Source of the DNA: Phenylobacterium haematophilum
GTDB lineage: Bacteria; Pseudomonadota; Alphaproteobacteria; Caulobacterales; Caulobacteraceae
Length of the DNA stretch: 64,000 nt
Direction: 5' to 3'
Assembly (NCBI RefSeq): GCF_014196295.1
Contig: NZ_JACIDK010000001.1
Coordinates: 724,785 to 788,784, forward strand
Part shown: in pieces, positions 16,710 through 25,917 of the stretch
How the letters are laid out: every line of letters begins with the position of its first letter
Numbering within the stretch: the first letter of the stretch is position 1
The notes under the pieces: model-generated
Database searches by the model: none
The model's input: the letters and a program-made list of their open reading frames with translations, nothing else
What the model was told of the DNA's origin: nothing
Program-made: the position numbers and the translations under genes

Positions 16710-18128
16710 ATGACCACAGCCGACGACGCGTTCGAACACCTGATGCGGCTGGCCGGCCGCCCGCGACCCGCCTTCGTCCGCATCGAGGACGAACCGGCGG
16801 CCATGGCCACGCGCTTCCAGGCTGAAGCCGGCGCCGCTGCGGCGCTGGCCGCGGTCGGGGCTATGGCCGCCGACCTCTGGACGCTCCGCACGGGCCAGAC
16901 ACAGCAGGTGAGCGTCTCACCCCGGGAGGCTGGCGCATCCCTGATCAGCTTCGCTCTGCAGGTGTTCGAAGACCCCGACCGCGCCCCGCCTTCGCGGCCA
17001 GACGACGCCGCCGGCGGCGGCCGGGGCACGCCGGCCATGGGGTTCTTCCCCACCAAGGACGGCCGCCACGTCTTCCTGCATCCGAGCTTCCCTGACAGCG
17101 CCGCCAAGCTGCACCAGTTGATGGGCTCGCCCGCCGACACCGCCGCAGTCGCCGCCGAGGCGCTGAAGTGGAATGCGCTCGATCTTGAGAACGCGATCGC
17201 CGACGCCGGCGTCTGTGGGGCGATGGTCCGCACGCCCGAGGAATGGGACGCCTCCGAACAAGGCCGCATCCTCGCCGGCCGGCCCGTCGTCGAGATCGTG
17301 AAGATCGCAGACGGCCCGCCCATGCCCTTGCCCGGTAACGGCGAGACGCCGCTATCCGGGGTTCGCGTCCTGGACCTGACCCGGGTGCTGGCCGGCCCGA
17401 CCTGCGGCAAGACCCTGGCTCAGCACGGGGCGGACGTCCTCTACGTCGCCTCCCCCAACCTTCCGGCCACTGAGTTCTTCGTCAGCGACGTCGGCCACGG
17501 CAAGTTGGCGGCTTGGCTCGACCTGAAGGACGCGGCCCAGCTCGCCCAGTTGAAGGCTCTGGTCGCGCAGGCGGATGTGTTCAGCCAGGGCTATCGTTTG
17601 GGCGCGCTGGAACGGCTGGGCCTCGGCCCGCTCGACCTCGCCAGGCTGCGGCCGGGGATCGTCTACACCTCGATCAACGCCTATGGGCACGAAGGTCCCT
17701 GGGCCGGCCGCCCCGGTTGGGAGCAGCTCGCACAGACGGTCACCGGCATGGTCCATATTCACGGCGGCGATGGTCCGCCCAAGCTGCAGCCGGCCGCGGT
17801 CGCCGACTACACCACAGGCTTCCTCGCCGCCTTCGGCACGCTGGTCGCGCTGGAACGGCGAGCCCGCTTTGGAGGAAGCTATCTTGTTCGCGTGTCGTTG
17901 GTGCAGACGGCGACCTGGCTGCGCGGTCTGGGCCTGAAGTCCGCAAGCGATCTCGCCGCCATTCATCCCGCGACACCCGCCGAGATAGACGGCTGGCGGA
18001 TCGACTCCCCATCGGGATTCGGTGGCGTACGACATCTGCGCCCGCCCGTGCGAATGTCGGCGACGCCGGCGCGGTGGGCGCGGCCGACGACGGCGCTGGG
18101 CGCTGCGCCCGCGATCTGGCCCGACTAG
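16710..18128 (+). CDS. CaiB/BaiF class III CoA-transferase family protein
   Basis: The 472-residue protein has the family signature LSGVRVLDLTRVLAGPTCGKTLAQ at about residue 215, after a partial N-terminal repeat of the fold. It also has YTSINAYGHEGPWAGRPGW. In characterised members an Asp follows that PGF/PGW motif and forms the acyl-anhydride intermediate; here it is Glu (E338, GWEQLAQ), so activity is uncertain. AGACAGGCG precedes the ATG at 16710. The 3' end overlaps the convergent MFS gene by 4 bp. Confidence 0.82.
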   Translation: MTTADDAFEHLMRLAGRPRPAFVRIEDEPAAMATRFQAEAGAAAALAAVGAMAADLWTLRTGQTQQVSVSPREAGASLISFALQVFEDPDRAPPSRPDDAAGGGRGTPAMGFFPTKDGRHVFLHPSFPDSAAKLHQLMGSPADTAAVAAEALKWNALDLENAIADAGVCGAMVRTPEEWDASEQGRILAGRPVVEIVKIADGPPMPLPGNGETPLSGVRVLDLTRVLAGPTCGKTLAQHGADVLYVASPNLPATEFFVSDVGHGKLAAWLDLKDAAQLAQLKALVAQADVFSQGYRLGALERLGLGPLDLARLRPGIVYTSINAYGHEGPWAGRPGWEQLAQTVTGMVHIHGGDGPPKLQPAAVADYTTGFLAAFGTLVALERRARFGGSYLVRVSLVQTATWLRGLGLKSASDLAAIHPATPAEIDGWRIDSPSGFGGVRHLRPPVRMSATPARWARPTTALGAAPAIWPD

Positions 18129-19558
18129 GGCGCGTCGTCGAGCACCGACAGAGGCGGGGCGACTTCTTCCAGCGGCTTGCGCTCGGCTGCGACGCCCAGG
18201 AACAGCTCCACGACCGCCGCGCTCAACATCAGCACGCCCCCCAACAGGTAGCCCCAGAAGATCTGGCTGCGCTCGCCGCTGTCGATCAGGGCCCCGAACA
18301 GCGCCGGTCCCCCGACCCCGCCCAGCAGCGTCCCGAACGCGTAGAACAGCGAGATGGTCACCGCCCTCGTCTCTAGCGGGAAGCTCTCGCCCACCGTCAA
18401 GTAGGCGGCGCTCGCTCCGGCCGAGGCGAAGAAGAAGATCACCGTCCAGGCCGCGGTCTGCGTCGTGGCGGTCAGCAGCCCGGCCGAGAACATCCAGCCC
18501 GTGGCGCACAGCAGCGCTCCCGCCAGACCATAGGTCAGGGCGATCATCGGCTTGCGCCCGACGCTGTCGAAGAAGTGGCCGAGCAGCAGCGGCCCCAGGA
18601 AGTTCCCCGCCGCGAACGGCAGGATGAACCAGCCGATCGAGGCGGCCGGCACGTCGTAGAACTTCGTCAGGATCAGCGCGTAGGTGAAAAAGATCGCATT
18701 GTAACAGAAGGCCTGGGTGGCCATCAGCACCAGCCCCAGGACGGTACGCTTGGGGTGCCGCACCACCAGCGAGCGGGCGATGTCGAACCACGAGGTGCGC
18801 ATCGGCCGCAGCCGCAGGGTCGGCAACTCGCTGGTCGGGCCGAGCGACCGGCCGGTGTCCCGCTCGATCCGCGCCTCGATCCCCTCGACGACCGCCAGCG
18901 CCTCCTCCGGATGGCCGTGGGTCATCAGCCAGCGCGGGCTCTCGGGGATGTAGCGGCGGACCCAGATCACGATCAGCGCCAGCAGGCCGCCGATGATGAA
19001 GGCCAGCCGCCAGCCCCAGGCCTGATCGACGAGGTTCGGGTCGAGCACGATCAGCGATCCCATCGCCCCCAGCGCCGCGCCCAACCAGAAGCTGCCGTTG
19101 ATCGCCAGATCGGTGTACCCCCGCCGCCGCGCAGGGATCAGCTCCTGAATGGCGGAGTTCACCGCGCCGTACTCGCCGCCGATGCCGGCCCCGGTCAGGA
19201 ACCGGAACAGCAGGAACGACCAGAAGTCCCAGGCGAAGCCGGTGGCGATCGTCGCGATGAGATAGACGGCCACCGTGATGGTGAAGAGCCGCCGCCGCCC
19301 GAACGTGTCGGTCAGCCGCCCGAAGACCAGAGCGCCGAGCACCGCGCCCAGGATGTAGGCGCTGCCCGACAGGCCGATCTGGGTCGTGGTGAGCCCCAGC
19401 CCCTCCGAGATCGCCGGCGACAGCGACCCGACCAGCGTCACCTCCAGCCCATCGAGGATCCAGGTGATGCCCAGCGCCGCCACCACCAGCCAGTGGAACC
19501 GGCTCCAGGGGAGCCGATCAAGCCGCGCGGGCACGTTGGTTGTGAAGCTGCCGGTCAT
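18125..19558 (-). CDS. MFS transporter, metabolite:proton symporter type
   Basis: The 477-residue protein has 12 predicted membrane spans. The loop 2-3 motif GRLTDTFGRRRLF and the helix 4-5 region GAGIGGEYGAVNSAIQELIPARRRG are typical of the sugar/aromatic-acid:H+ symporter branch of the major facilitator superfamily. A repeat of the first motif occurs in the second half (LLGHFFDSVGRKPM). The substrate cannot be inferred. Convergent with the CoA transferase (4-bp overlap) and divergent from tusA. Confidence 0.9.
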   Translation of the reverse strand: MTGSFTTNVPARLDRLPWSRFHWLVVAALGITWILDGLEVTLVGSLSPAISEGLGLTTTQIGLSGSAYILGAVLGALVFGRLTDTFGRRRLFTITVAVYLIATIATGFAWDFWSFLLFRFLTGAGIGGEYGAVNSAIQELIPARRRGYTDLAINGSFWLGAALGAMGSLIVLDPNLVDQAWGWRLAFIIGGLLALIVIWVRRYIPESPRWLMTHGHPEEALAVVEGIEARIERDTGRSLGPTSELPTLRLRPMRTSWFDIARSLVVRHPKRTVLGLVLMATQAFCYNAIFFTYALILTKFYDVPAASIGWFILPFAAGNFLGPLLLGHFFDSVGRKPMIALTYGLAGALLCATGWMFSAGLLTATTQTAAWTVIFFFASAGASAAYLTVGESFPLETRAVTISLFYAFGTLLGGVGGPALFGALIDSGERSQIFWGYLLGGVLMLSAAVVELFLGVAAERKPLEEVAPPLSVLDDAP

Positions 19559-19646
19559 GCGCCCTCCCCCGTCGTTTGGCGTAAGTGAGCGACAACGCGA
19601 CGGCGCCGCTTGGGTTCAGCGCCTTCTGGCTGTATGGCCGCACAAG

Positions 19647-19877
19647 ATGTTTACCGACGAGATCACCGTTGACGCCCGCGGCCACCGCTGCCCGGTGCCG
19701 ACCCTGCGGCTGCGGCGCGCGCTGGAGGACGCCTCGCCGGGCGTGAAAGTGCGGCTGCTGGCCGACGATCCGCTGGCCCGGATCGACGTCCCGCACTTTG
19801 CGAACGGCGCCGGCTTCGTCGTCGTCGAGACTGGCGAGCGCGACGGCGTCCTTAGTTTTCTGGTCGCGCGGCCATAG
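19647..19877 (+). CDS. TusA-family sulfur carrier protein
   Basis: The 76-residue protein has the CPxP sulfur-transfer motif in ARGHRCPVPTLRLRRAL (Cys about residue 14) and the beta-alpha-beta layout of TusA/SirA proteins. These carry persulfide sulfur for tRNA 2-thiolation, molybdenum cofactor or other sulfur pathways. The ATG at 19647 gives a typical length. The 3' end overlaps the convergent BrkB-type gene by 26 bp. Confidence 0.88.
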   Translation: MFTDEITVDARGHRCPVPTLRLRRALEDASPGVKVRLLADDPLARIDVPHFANGAGFVVVETGERDGVLSFLVARP

Positions 19878-20787
19878 TCCCGTTGGCGGGCAGACGCCGC
19901 TCGCGCTCGCGCAGGACGATCTCGATCTCGGTCGCGAAGGCGCCGCCGAAGAATACCGCGTTCACGCTCCACGACAGCCAGATCAGGAACACCACGACCG
20001 CGGCGACCGAGCCGTAGGTCGCGCCCAGGTGCGCCACCTGCTCGACATAGAAGGCGCTGGCCCAGGATACGAGCAGGCAGAGGATTGCGGCCGACACCCC
20101 GCCGAGGATCGACGGCAGCCACGCCACCGGCCGGCTGGACATGGCGAACCGGTAGATCAGCGTCATCGCGAAGGTCAGGCCGAAGCTCGCCCAGGTCCAC
20201 TCGCTGTAGAGCCACGAGACCCCCGCCAGGGGCTTGAGGCCGAACGCCGCGGCGATGAATCGGAAGTAGAAGAAGATCGCCGAGAAGAACGCCAGCATCG
20301 CGAAGGCGGCGATCAGCACGGCCAGGGCCAGCAGGTTGAACTGAAGAAAGCTGCGCGGCGCCGCCTCGTCGTGAATGAACGACAATCCAGCCAGCAGCGC
20401 CTTGAAGCCGCGGTGCGCGGCATAGCCGCCGACGACCAGCGCCACCCCGCTTTGCGCAGACACTGAATGGAACGGCGTCTGCGCCAGCCGCTCCAGCTCG
20501 GCCTGGAAGATCGCCTGCGCCCCCGAGGGCATCAGCCGCGCCAGCGCCTCCGCCTGGTGCGCCACCTCGTTCGGATCGGCCAGAAGGCTGTAAAGCCCAA
20601 TCCCGATCGCCAGCGCCGGGAACACCGCGAGCATGATGAAGAACGAGACGCCGCCCGTGTAGAGCATGACGTCCCGCCCCCAGAGGCGGCGCATGGCGCG
20701 GCCGGTGATCAGGACCGCCAGGCGCAGCCAGTGCGAGGGGTCCCAGTCCGCCTCGCGAACGCGCTGGATTCGTTGCCGTAGCGACAT
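19852..20787 (-). CDS. YihY/BrkB-family inner-membrane protein
   Basis: The 311-residue protein has six hydrophobic segments and family features such as WGRDVMLYTGGVSFFIMLAVFPALAI at the start of the core and VVVFLIWLSWSVNAVFFGGAFATEIE near the end. The family was once called RNase BN, but that activity is not supported; the function is unknown, perhaps transport or envelope integrity. The ATG at 20787 (MSLRQRIQRV) is chosen because the frame upstream to 21015 has low-complexity Arg-rich composition unlike the family. Convergent overlap with tusA is 26 bp. Confidence 0.85.
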   Translation of the reverse strand: MSLRQRIQRVREADWDPSHWLRLAVLITGRAMRRLWGRDVMLYTGGVSFFIMLAVFPALAIGIGLYSLLADPNEVAHQAEALARLMPSGAQAIFQAELERLAQTPFHSVSAQSGVALVVGGYAAHRGFKALLAGLSFIHDEAAPRSFLQFNLLALAVLIAAFAMLAFFSAIFFYFRFIAAAFGLKPLAGVSWLYSEWTWASFGLTFAMTLIYRFAMSSRPVAWLPSILGGVSAAILCLLVSWASAFYVEQVAHLGATYGSVAAVVVFLIWLSWSVNAVFFGGAFATEIEIVLRERERRLPANGTMAARPEN

Positions 20788-21019
20788 GGCGCGGAAGGTG
20801 CTGAAGCTCGCCCCGCGGCGCAAGCAATGATCTCTCCACACGAACGGCGCGCCGGTCCTTGCTGGGAACCGACGCGCCGCCGATGGGCGTGTCATGCCAT
20901 CCGGTCGGTCGCCGTATCGAGGGACGGGAGTGACGACGATCGACCGTGCCTTACGATGCGCCATGCGGCCTGAACCCCCGCTGAACGCCGTTCGTAGAAC
21001 CTGTTCAGCCCGCACGCGT
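20788..21019. other. Intergenic region between the BrkB-type gene and the pstS promoter
   Basis: This is most of the 305-bp gap between divergent genes. An open frame continues upstream of the BrkB-type start to 21015 but shows no family similarity, so I treat it as non-coding. Apart from the Pho-type repeats immediately to the right, I recognise no further site or RNA. Confidence 0.5.
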
Positions 21020-21052
21020 TCGTCATTCGACCTTCACAGAACCGTCAAACAA
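21020..21052 (+). promoter_or_regulatory. Probable Pho box (PhoB site) upstream of pstS
   Basis: Three 7-mers resembling CTGTCAT repeat with exact 11-bp phasing: TCGTCAT (21020-21026), CCTTCAC (21031-21037) and CCGTCAA (21042-21048), each followed by a 4-base spacer. This is the architecture of PhoB-binding Pho boxes, which replace the -35 element. A possible -10 (ATGTTA, 21055-21060) follows. The pstS ATG is at 21093. The individual repeats match the consensus only 4-5 of 7, so the call depends on phasing and context. Confidence 0.65.
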
Positions 21053-21092
21053 CAATGTTAGCGCCTCTGCCGAACCGGAGCGGAGCCAGACC

Positions 21093-22172
21093 ATGAAGAC
21101 TTTCGCCTATCTCGCCGTCGCCGCCGTCGCGCTCAGCGCCTGCGGTCAGCAAGCCCCCAAGGGCGGTGCCGAAAAGGCCGCGGGACCCAGCGCCAGCGGC
21201 CGCGATCAAGTGTGGGCCGCGGGCTCCTCTACCGTGTTCCCTTTCGCCACCCGCGTCGCCGAGAACGTCGCCAAGACCACGGGCGGGCGCCCGGCCAAGG
21301 TGGAGAGCCTCGGCACCGGCGGCGGCTTCAAGCTGTTCTGCAGCGGCACGGGCGCGGGCTTCCCCGACATCGCCAACGCCTCCCGCCCGATCAAGAAGTC
21401 GGAGTTCGAGCAGTGCGCCGCCAACGGCGTGACCGACATCGTCGAGATCAAGATCGGCTATGACGGCATCGTGATCGCCAACGCCAAGAGCGGCCCGACC
21501 TACAACTTCAAGATCGACCAGGTCTATCGCGGCCTTGCCGCCGAACTGCCGCAGGGCGAAGGCTTCGCCAAGAACGCCGCCAAGTCCTGGAAGGACGTTG
21601 ACGCGGGCCTGCCGGCCCAGGCGATCCTGGTCTACGGCCCGCCGCCGACCTCGGGCACCCGCGACGCCTTCGTCGAGCTTGGCCTCGAAAAGGGGGCCCG
21701 CAAGCTTCCGGCCCTCGAGGCCCTGCGCGAGAAGGACGAGGACGCGTTCAAGGCCAAGGCTCACACGATCCGCAGCGACGGCGCCTGGGTCGACGCCGGC
21801 GAGAACGACAACGCCATCGTCCAGACCCTGACCAAGACCCCGAACGCCATCGGCGTGTTCGGTTACTCGTTCCTTGAGAACAACCTCGACACCGTGAAGG
21901 CCGCCACGGTCGATGGCGTCGCCCCGACCTTCGAGACCATCTCGAACGGGACCTATCCGGTGTCGCGCTCGCTCTACGTCTACGTGAAGAAGGCCAATAT
22001 CGGCGTCATTCCGGGACTGCGCGAATACGTCAACGCGTTCGTCTCGGACGCGGCGACCGGCAAGGGCGGCTATCTGCAGCAGCGCGGCCTGATCCCGCTC
22101 GGCGCCGAGGAGCACGCTGCTCAGAAGGTCTCGGTGACGGAGCTGAAGACGATCGGCGCGCCGGAAAAGTAA
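21093..22172 (+). CDS. pstS: PstS-type phosphate-binding lipoprotein
   Basis: The 359-residue protein starts with a lipoprotein signal peptide and lipobox (VAAVALSAC, Cys about residue 16). The PstS phosphate-binding loops are visible: [24 protein letters not shown], and [16 protein letters not shown] with the conserved SGTRD. It captures phosphate in the periplasm for the PstCAB transporter, which is not in this window, so the gene is either detached from pstCAB or a second copy. Pho-type repeats precede it and a strong terminator follows, so it is probably a single-gene phosphate-starvation unit. Confidence 0.92.
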   Translation: MKTFAYLAVAAVALSACGQQAPKGGAEKAAGPSASGRDQVWAAGSSTVFPFATRVAENVAKTTGGRPAKVESLGTGGGFKLFCSGTGAGFPDIANASRPIKKSEFEQCAANGVTDIVEIKIGYDGIVIANAKSGPTYNFKIDQVYRGLAAELPQGEGFAKNAAKSWKDVDAGLPAQAILVYGPPPTSGTRDAFVELGLEKGARKLPALEALREKDEDAFKAKAHTIRSDGAWVDAGENDNAIVQTLTKTPNAIGVFGYSFLENNLDTVKAATVDGVAPTFETISNGTYPVSRSLYVYVKKANIGVIPGLREYVNAFVSDAATGKGGYLQQRGLIPLGAEEHAAQKVSVTELKTIGAPEK

Positions 22173-22195
22173 GCTTCGCTCGAAGCCCAGTGAAG

Positions 22196-22230
22196 AAGGC
22201 CCCGATGCTCGCGCTTCGGGGCCTTTCTGT
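22196..22230 (+). terminator. Rho-independent terminator after pstS
   Basis: AAGGCCCCGA (22196-22205) and TCGGGGCCTT (22216-22225) form a perfect 10-bp stem with a 10-base loop, followed by TTCTGTT. It starts 24 bp after the pstS stop. Confidence 0.9.
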
Positions 22231-22242
22231 TATCCGGCCGTC

Positions 22243-23376
22243 TTATCCAGCCAGGGCGCCGGCCGCCTTGAGCTCGTCGATGGCGGCGGTCGAGAAGCCC
22301 CAGTCGCTGAGCGCCTCGCGGTCATGAGCGCCGATCGCCGGCGGCGGACCCTGGATCTCCCCAGGCGTGGCCGAGAACCGCGGCGCCGGCGCAGGCTGCA
22401 CGACCCCGCCCAACTCCACAAAGGTCTGCCGCGCCACGTTGTGCGGATGCTTGGGCGCCGCATCGAGGTCGAGAACCGGCGCGAAGCAGACGTCGGTGGC
22501 GTCCATGATCTCGCACCACTCGGCCTGGGTCTTCTGGGCGATCACGTGGGCCAGCTTGTCGCGCAGGTCGTTCCAGGCGCCCCGGTCCATCTGGGCGGCG
22601 AAGGCCGGGTCGTTGATCCCGGTCTTCTCCAGCAGCAGCGCGTAGAACTGCGGCTCGATCGAGCCGATCGAGATCCACTTGCCGTCGGCGCACTGGTAGG
22701 TGTCGTAGAAGTGCGCGCCGCCGTCGAGCAGGTTGGCCCGGCGCTCGTCCTTCCACATGCCGCTGGCCTTGAAGCCGTAGAACATCGCCATCAGCGAGGC
22801 CGCGCCGTCGCTCATCGCACAGTCGATCACCTGGCCCTCGCCGGTCGCGCGCGCATTCAGCACCCCGGCCAGCAGGCCGAACGCCAGGTACAGCGCCCCG
22901 CCCCCGAAGTCGCCGACCAGGTTCAGCGGCGGGATCGGCTTGTCGCCCGTGCCGATCGCATGCAGCGCACCGGTGATCGCGATGTAGTTCATGTCGTGGC
23001 CGGCGGCGTTGGCGTACGGTCCAGTTTGGCCCCAGCCGGTCATCCGGCCATAGACCAGCTTCGGATTGCGCTTCAGGGCGACCTCGGGGCCCAGGCCCAG
23101 GCGCTCCATGACGCCCGGCCGGAAGCCCTCGAACACCGCGTCCGCGCCTTCCATCAGCTTCAGGCACGTCTCGATGGCGGCGGGATTCTTAAGGTCGAGG
23201 CCGATCGAGCGGCGCCCGCGGCTGGTGATGTCGGCGGGCGACGACCGCCCCTGCCCCTTGCGGTCGATCCGCACGACGTCGGCGCCGAGGTCGGACAGCA
23301 GCATGCCGCAGAACGGACCCGGGCCGATTCCGGCGAATTCGATGACCTTCAGCCCTGAAAGCGGCCCCTTACCCAT
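22243..23376 (-). CDS. CoA transferase / alpha-methylacyl-CoA racemase-like protein
   Basis: The 377-residue class III CoA-transferase-fold protein starts [20 protein letters not shown]. The active-site segment [18 protein letters not shown] keeps the His-Asp arrangement (GHDMNY) of alpha-methylacyl-CoA racemases, which invert the 2-methyl stereocentre of branched acyl-CoAs before beta-oxidation. The ATG at 23376 follows GGGAG; an upstream Met 14 codons earlier is less likely. It lies 77 bp after an SDR gene on the same strand, suggesting a small acyl-CoA metabolism operon. Confidence 0.9.
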   Translation of the reverse strand: MGKGPLSGLKVIEFAGIGPGPFCGMLLSDLGADVVRIDRKGQGRSSPADITSRGRRSIGLDLKNPAAIETCLKLMEGADAVFEGFRPGVMERLGLGPEVALKRNPKLVYGRMTGWGQTGPYANAAGHDMNYIAITGALHAIGTGDKPIPPLNLVGDFGGGALYLAFGLLAGVLNARATGEGQVIDCAMSDGAASLMAMFYGFKASGMWKDERRANLLDGGAHFYDTYQCADGKWISIGSIEPQFYALLLEKTGINDPAFAAQMDRGAWNDLRDKLAHVIAQKTQAEWCEIMDATDVCFAPVLDLDAAPKHPHNVARQTFVELGGVVQPAPAPRFSATPGEIQGPPPAIGAHDREALSDWGFSTAAIDELKAAGALAG

Positions 23377-23453
23377 ACGACGTCTCCCTGTTTCCTTGCC
23401 CGAAGCTAGCGGCCCCAAACCTAGCGATCATGACGCGCCGTCAGCCAACGGCT

Positions 23454-24230
23454 TCAGCCGCCGCCCGGCAACGACTGGCCGTCGTCGATGGTGATCACCG
23501 TCCCGGTGATCGCCCGCGCTGCCGGCCCGCTCAGCATCAGCAGCGAGGCGTCCAGGTCCGCGGCGTCCATCAGCCGCCGCCGCGGGAAGCCCTTCATCTG
23601 CTTCAGGCCGCCCTCGGTCTTGAACCAGTCGGAATTGATGTCGGTCTCGATATAGCCGGGGCAGATGGCGTTGACCGCGATCCCCTTCCGCGCCCATTCG
23701 CGGGCCAGGCTGCGGGTCAGCATCGCGACCGAGGCCTTAGAGGCGCAGTACGCCGACAGCCCCGGCAGCACCGTATGCGAGGCGATCGAGGCGATGTTGA
23801 CGATGCGCGCCTCGCCGCGCTCGGCGACGCCGGAGGCGATCATCCGCTTGGCCGCCTGCTGGGCTGCGAAGAACACTCCACGGACATTGACGTCGAAAGT
23901 GCGGTCCCACTCCTCGATCGACAGGTCCAGGGCCAGCCCCTCGCCGCCGACCCCGGCGTTGTTGATCAGGATCGAGATCGGCCCCAGCGCCGTCTCCACC
24001 TCGTCGAAAGCCGGCCCGATCGCCGCGGCGTCGGCGACATCCAGCTTCAGCGCCATCGCCTGGCCACCGTCTCCGGCGATTGCCCCGGCATGACTTTCGA
24101 CCAGATCCAGCCGCCGCGCGGTCAGCGCCACCGAAGCCCCTGCCTGGGCCAACACGCGCGCGAAATGCGCGCCCAACCCGCCCGATGCGCCGGTGATCAC
24201 CGCCACCTGCCCCTTCAGAATCTGCTCCAT
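23454..24230 (-). CDS. SDR-family oxidoreductase
   Basis: The 258-residue classical short-chain dehydrogenase has the cofactor motif TGASGGLG near the N-terminus, NNAG in the centre, catalytic Ser in NIASIASHT and YCASK. The C-terminal GTVITIDDGQSLPGG is typical of 3-hydroxyacyl-CoA or 3-oxoacyl reductases. The ATG at 24230 is preceded by GGAGGAGAG, which decides the start. Co-directional with the racemase-like gene. The substrate is not readable. Confidence 0.9.
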   Translation of the reverse strand: MEQILKGQVAVITGASGGLGAHFARVLAQAGASVALTARRLDLVESHAGAIAGDGGQAMALKLDVADAAAIGPAFDEVETALGPISILINNAGVGGEGLALDLSIEEWDRTFDVNVRGVFFAAQQAAKRMIASGVAERGEARIVNIASIASHTVLPGLSAYCASKASVAMLTRSLAREWARKGIAVNAICPGYIETDINSDWFKTEGGLKQMKGFPRRRLMDAADLDASLLMLSGPAARAITGTVITIDDGQSLPGGG

Positions 24231-24361
24231 CCCGTCTCTCCTCCACAGGCTTGCGACTCGGCGTCGCTGTGCCATTCGCCTTGCGCCTGTATAGTTGTGG
24301 CGCACGTCGATTCCCGCCCAGCCTGGGCGGGCGCGCGACCGAGAGGCCAGGGTTTAAGCGA

Positions 24362-25690
24362 ATGACGGCGGGCGTCCAGGCGCGAGTCTTGATCGTTGCA
24401 CGGGACGACGCGGTGGCCGGACCGCTGGCCGAGGGCCTGGACCGGCTCGGCTGGCGCACTGTCACGGCACGTGGCCCCTACGCCGCCGTCGCTGCGCTGG
24501 CCGACCTCAACGTCGAAGCCGCCATCGTCGACCTGGCCAGCGGCGGTCACGAGGCCCTGACCATGGCGCGGCGCCTGAAGGCCGCCTGCGCCCCGCGCCG
24601 CCTACCGGTCATCGCCATCGGCGATCCCGGTCCCGAGCTTGACACCTACGACTTCGACCTGACCCTCGCAGCGCCGGTGCATCCGGCCCAGATGGTCATG
24701 CGGCTGGAGACTCTGGTGCGCACCGCCGTAGCCGAGGAAGAGTTCGAGCTCAGGCTGGAGACCTTCGCCGACCGCGGCCGCCGGCTGGACATGCCCGAGC
24801 CGGACTCCGCACCCTACCACGTCCTGGCGATCGGCGAGCCGGCGCCGCAGTTCCTCGCCCTGGCCAACGCCCTGACGCGTTCCGGGGCCGAGGTCGTGGG
24901 CGCGTTCACCGCCTATACCGCCTTCGACTACCTTCATGAGCGCCCGTTCGACGCTGTGGTGCTGTGGGCCGGCGACACCAGCCAGGAGGCGCTGTCCATC
25001 GCCGCCGGCATGCGCCGCAACACCCGGCTCTACCACACGCCTGCGCTGCTCTACATGCGCCAGGAGAGCTACGTGACGATGTCGGAGGCCTACCATCGCG
25101 GCGTCTCCGACGTGGCCTCTCCCGAGACACCGGAAACCGAGACGGCACGCCGCGTGCTCGAACTGGCGCGCAGCTATCGCCGCCAGACCGCGATCCGCCG
25201 GGCGCTGGAGATGGCGCGCACCTCCGGCCTGATGGACGCCGCCACCGGCCTCTTCACCCGCGATCTCTTCGCTCGCCACGTCGCCCGCCTGGCCCAGGCG
25301 TCCCGCGTCCGCGGCCGCCCGCTGTCGGTCTGCGTGCTCAAGGTCGCTGAGCGGACCGACGTCTCGGCCGCGCGCGCCGGCGGCTGGCTGGACCGCGCCA
25401 TTCCACAAATCGGCTCGATGATCGGCCGTCTCGTCCGCGTCGAGGACACCGCCGCGCGCCTGGGGCAGGAAGTCTTCGCCCTGGCCCTGCCCGCCACCGG
25501 CAAGGCTGCGGCCCGCGCCGCCGGCGAGCGCATCGCCGCGGTCATCGGCTGCACCGCCTTCGAGGCTGGCGACGGCCAACCGCCGTTCGTGGTCGACTTC
25601 GACATCGGCGTCGCCGAAGTCACCTCGCCCGAGAGCGTCGGCAAGGCGCTTGAAGAGGCCGCCGCCAGGGCGCACCAGAAGGCGAGTTAA
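24362..25690 (+). CDS. popA: PopA-like cell-cycle regulator: REC-REC-degenerate GGDEF
   Basis: The 442-residue protein has two receiver domains (about 6-125 and 150-275) and a GGDEF domain (about 290-440), the layout of PleD and PopA. Receiver 1 keeps an acidic pair (D15, D16) and a likely phosphoacceptor D57. The catalytic GGEEF motif is degenerate (GQEVF, 368-372), so it should not make c-di-GMP, but the I-site R359-V-E-D362 is intact at the right distance. In Caulobacter, PopA binds c-di-GMP, goes to the stalked pole and delivers CtrA to ClpXP through RcdA. The ATG at 24362 begins the receiver fold. Confidence 0.85.
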   Translation: MTAGVQARVLIVARDDAVAGPLAEGLDRLGWRTVTARGPYAAVAALADLNVEAAIVDLASGGHEALTMARRLKAACAPRRLPVIAIGDPGPELDTYDFDLTLAAPVHPAQMVMRLETLVRTAVAEEEFELRLETFADRGRRLDMPEPDSAPYHVLAIGEPAPQFLALANALTRSGAEVVGAFTAYTAFDYLHERPFDAVVLWAGDTSQEALSIAAGMRRNTRLYHTPALLYMRQESYVTMSEAYHRGVSDVASPETPETETARRVLELARSYRRQTAIRRALEMARTSGLMDAATGLFTRDLFARHVARLAQASRVRGRPLSVCVLKVAERTDVSAARAGGWLDRAIPQIGSMIGRLVRVEDTAARLGQEVFALALPATGKAAARAAGERIAAVIGCTAFEAGDGQPPFVVDFDIGVAEVTSPESVGKALEEAAARAHQKAS

Positions 25691-25728
25691 GCGCGCTGTA
25701 AACGGCGCCAACCGCAAAGCTCAAGCCA

Positions 25729-25738
25729 TTGTATACAA
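25729..25738. repeat. Palindrome TTGTATACAA in the popA-mfd gap
   Basis: This perfect 10-bp palindrome lies 39 bp after the popA stop in the 227-bp convergent gap before mfd. The sequence resembles GntR (FadR/FCD-type) operators, but no gene starts beside it. Further right, CACGGCGCGCCGTG (25790-25803) is another perfect palindrome with an adjacent second GGCGCGCC. No gene is seen in the gap. The function is unknown. Confidence 0.35.
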
Positions 25739-25917
25739 ATCTCTTTCGGCTGTCCGGCCTCGTGTCGGCCACCCAAAGGCGCCGCGTTGCACGGCGCGCC
25801 GTGGCGCGCCGGCGTTCACCCTGCTCTGACTGCGTTTATGGGTCTCCGGGACACGCCCGGCGATGACGATCCATAAGAGCTCCCGTCATGCAGAAGCCTC
25901 CGGTCAGCTGGGCAGCC

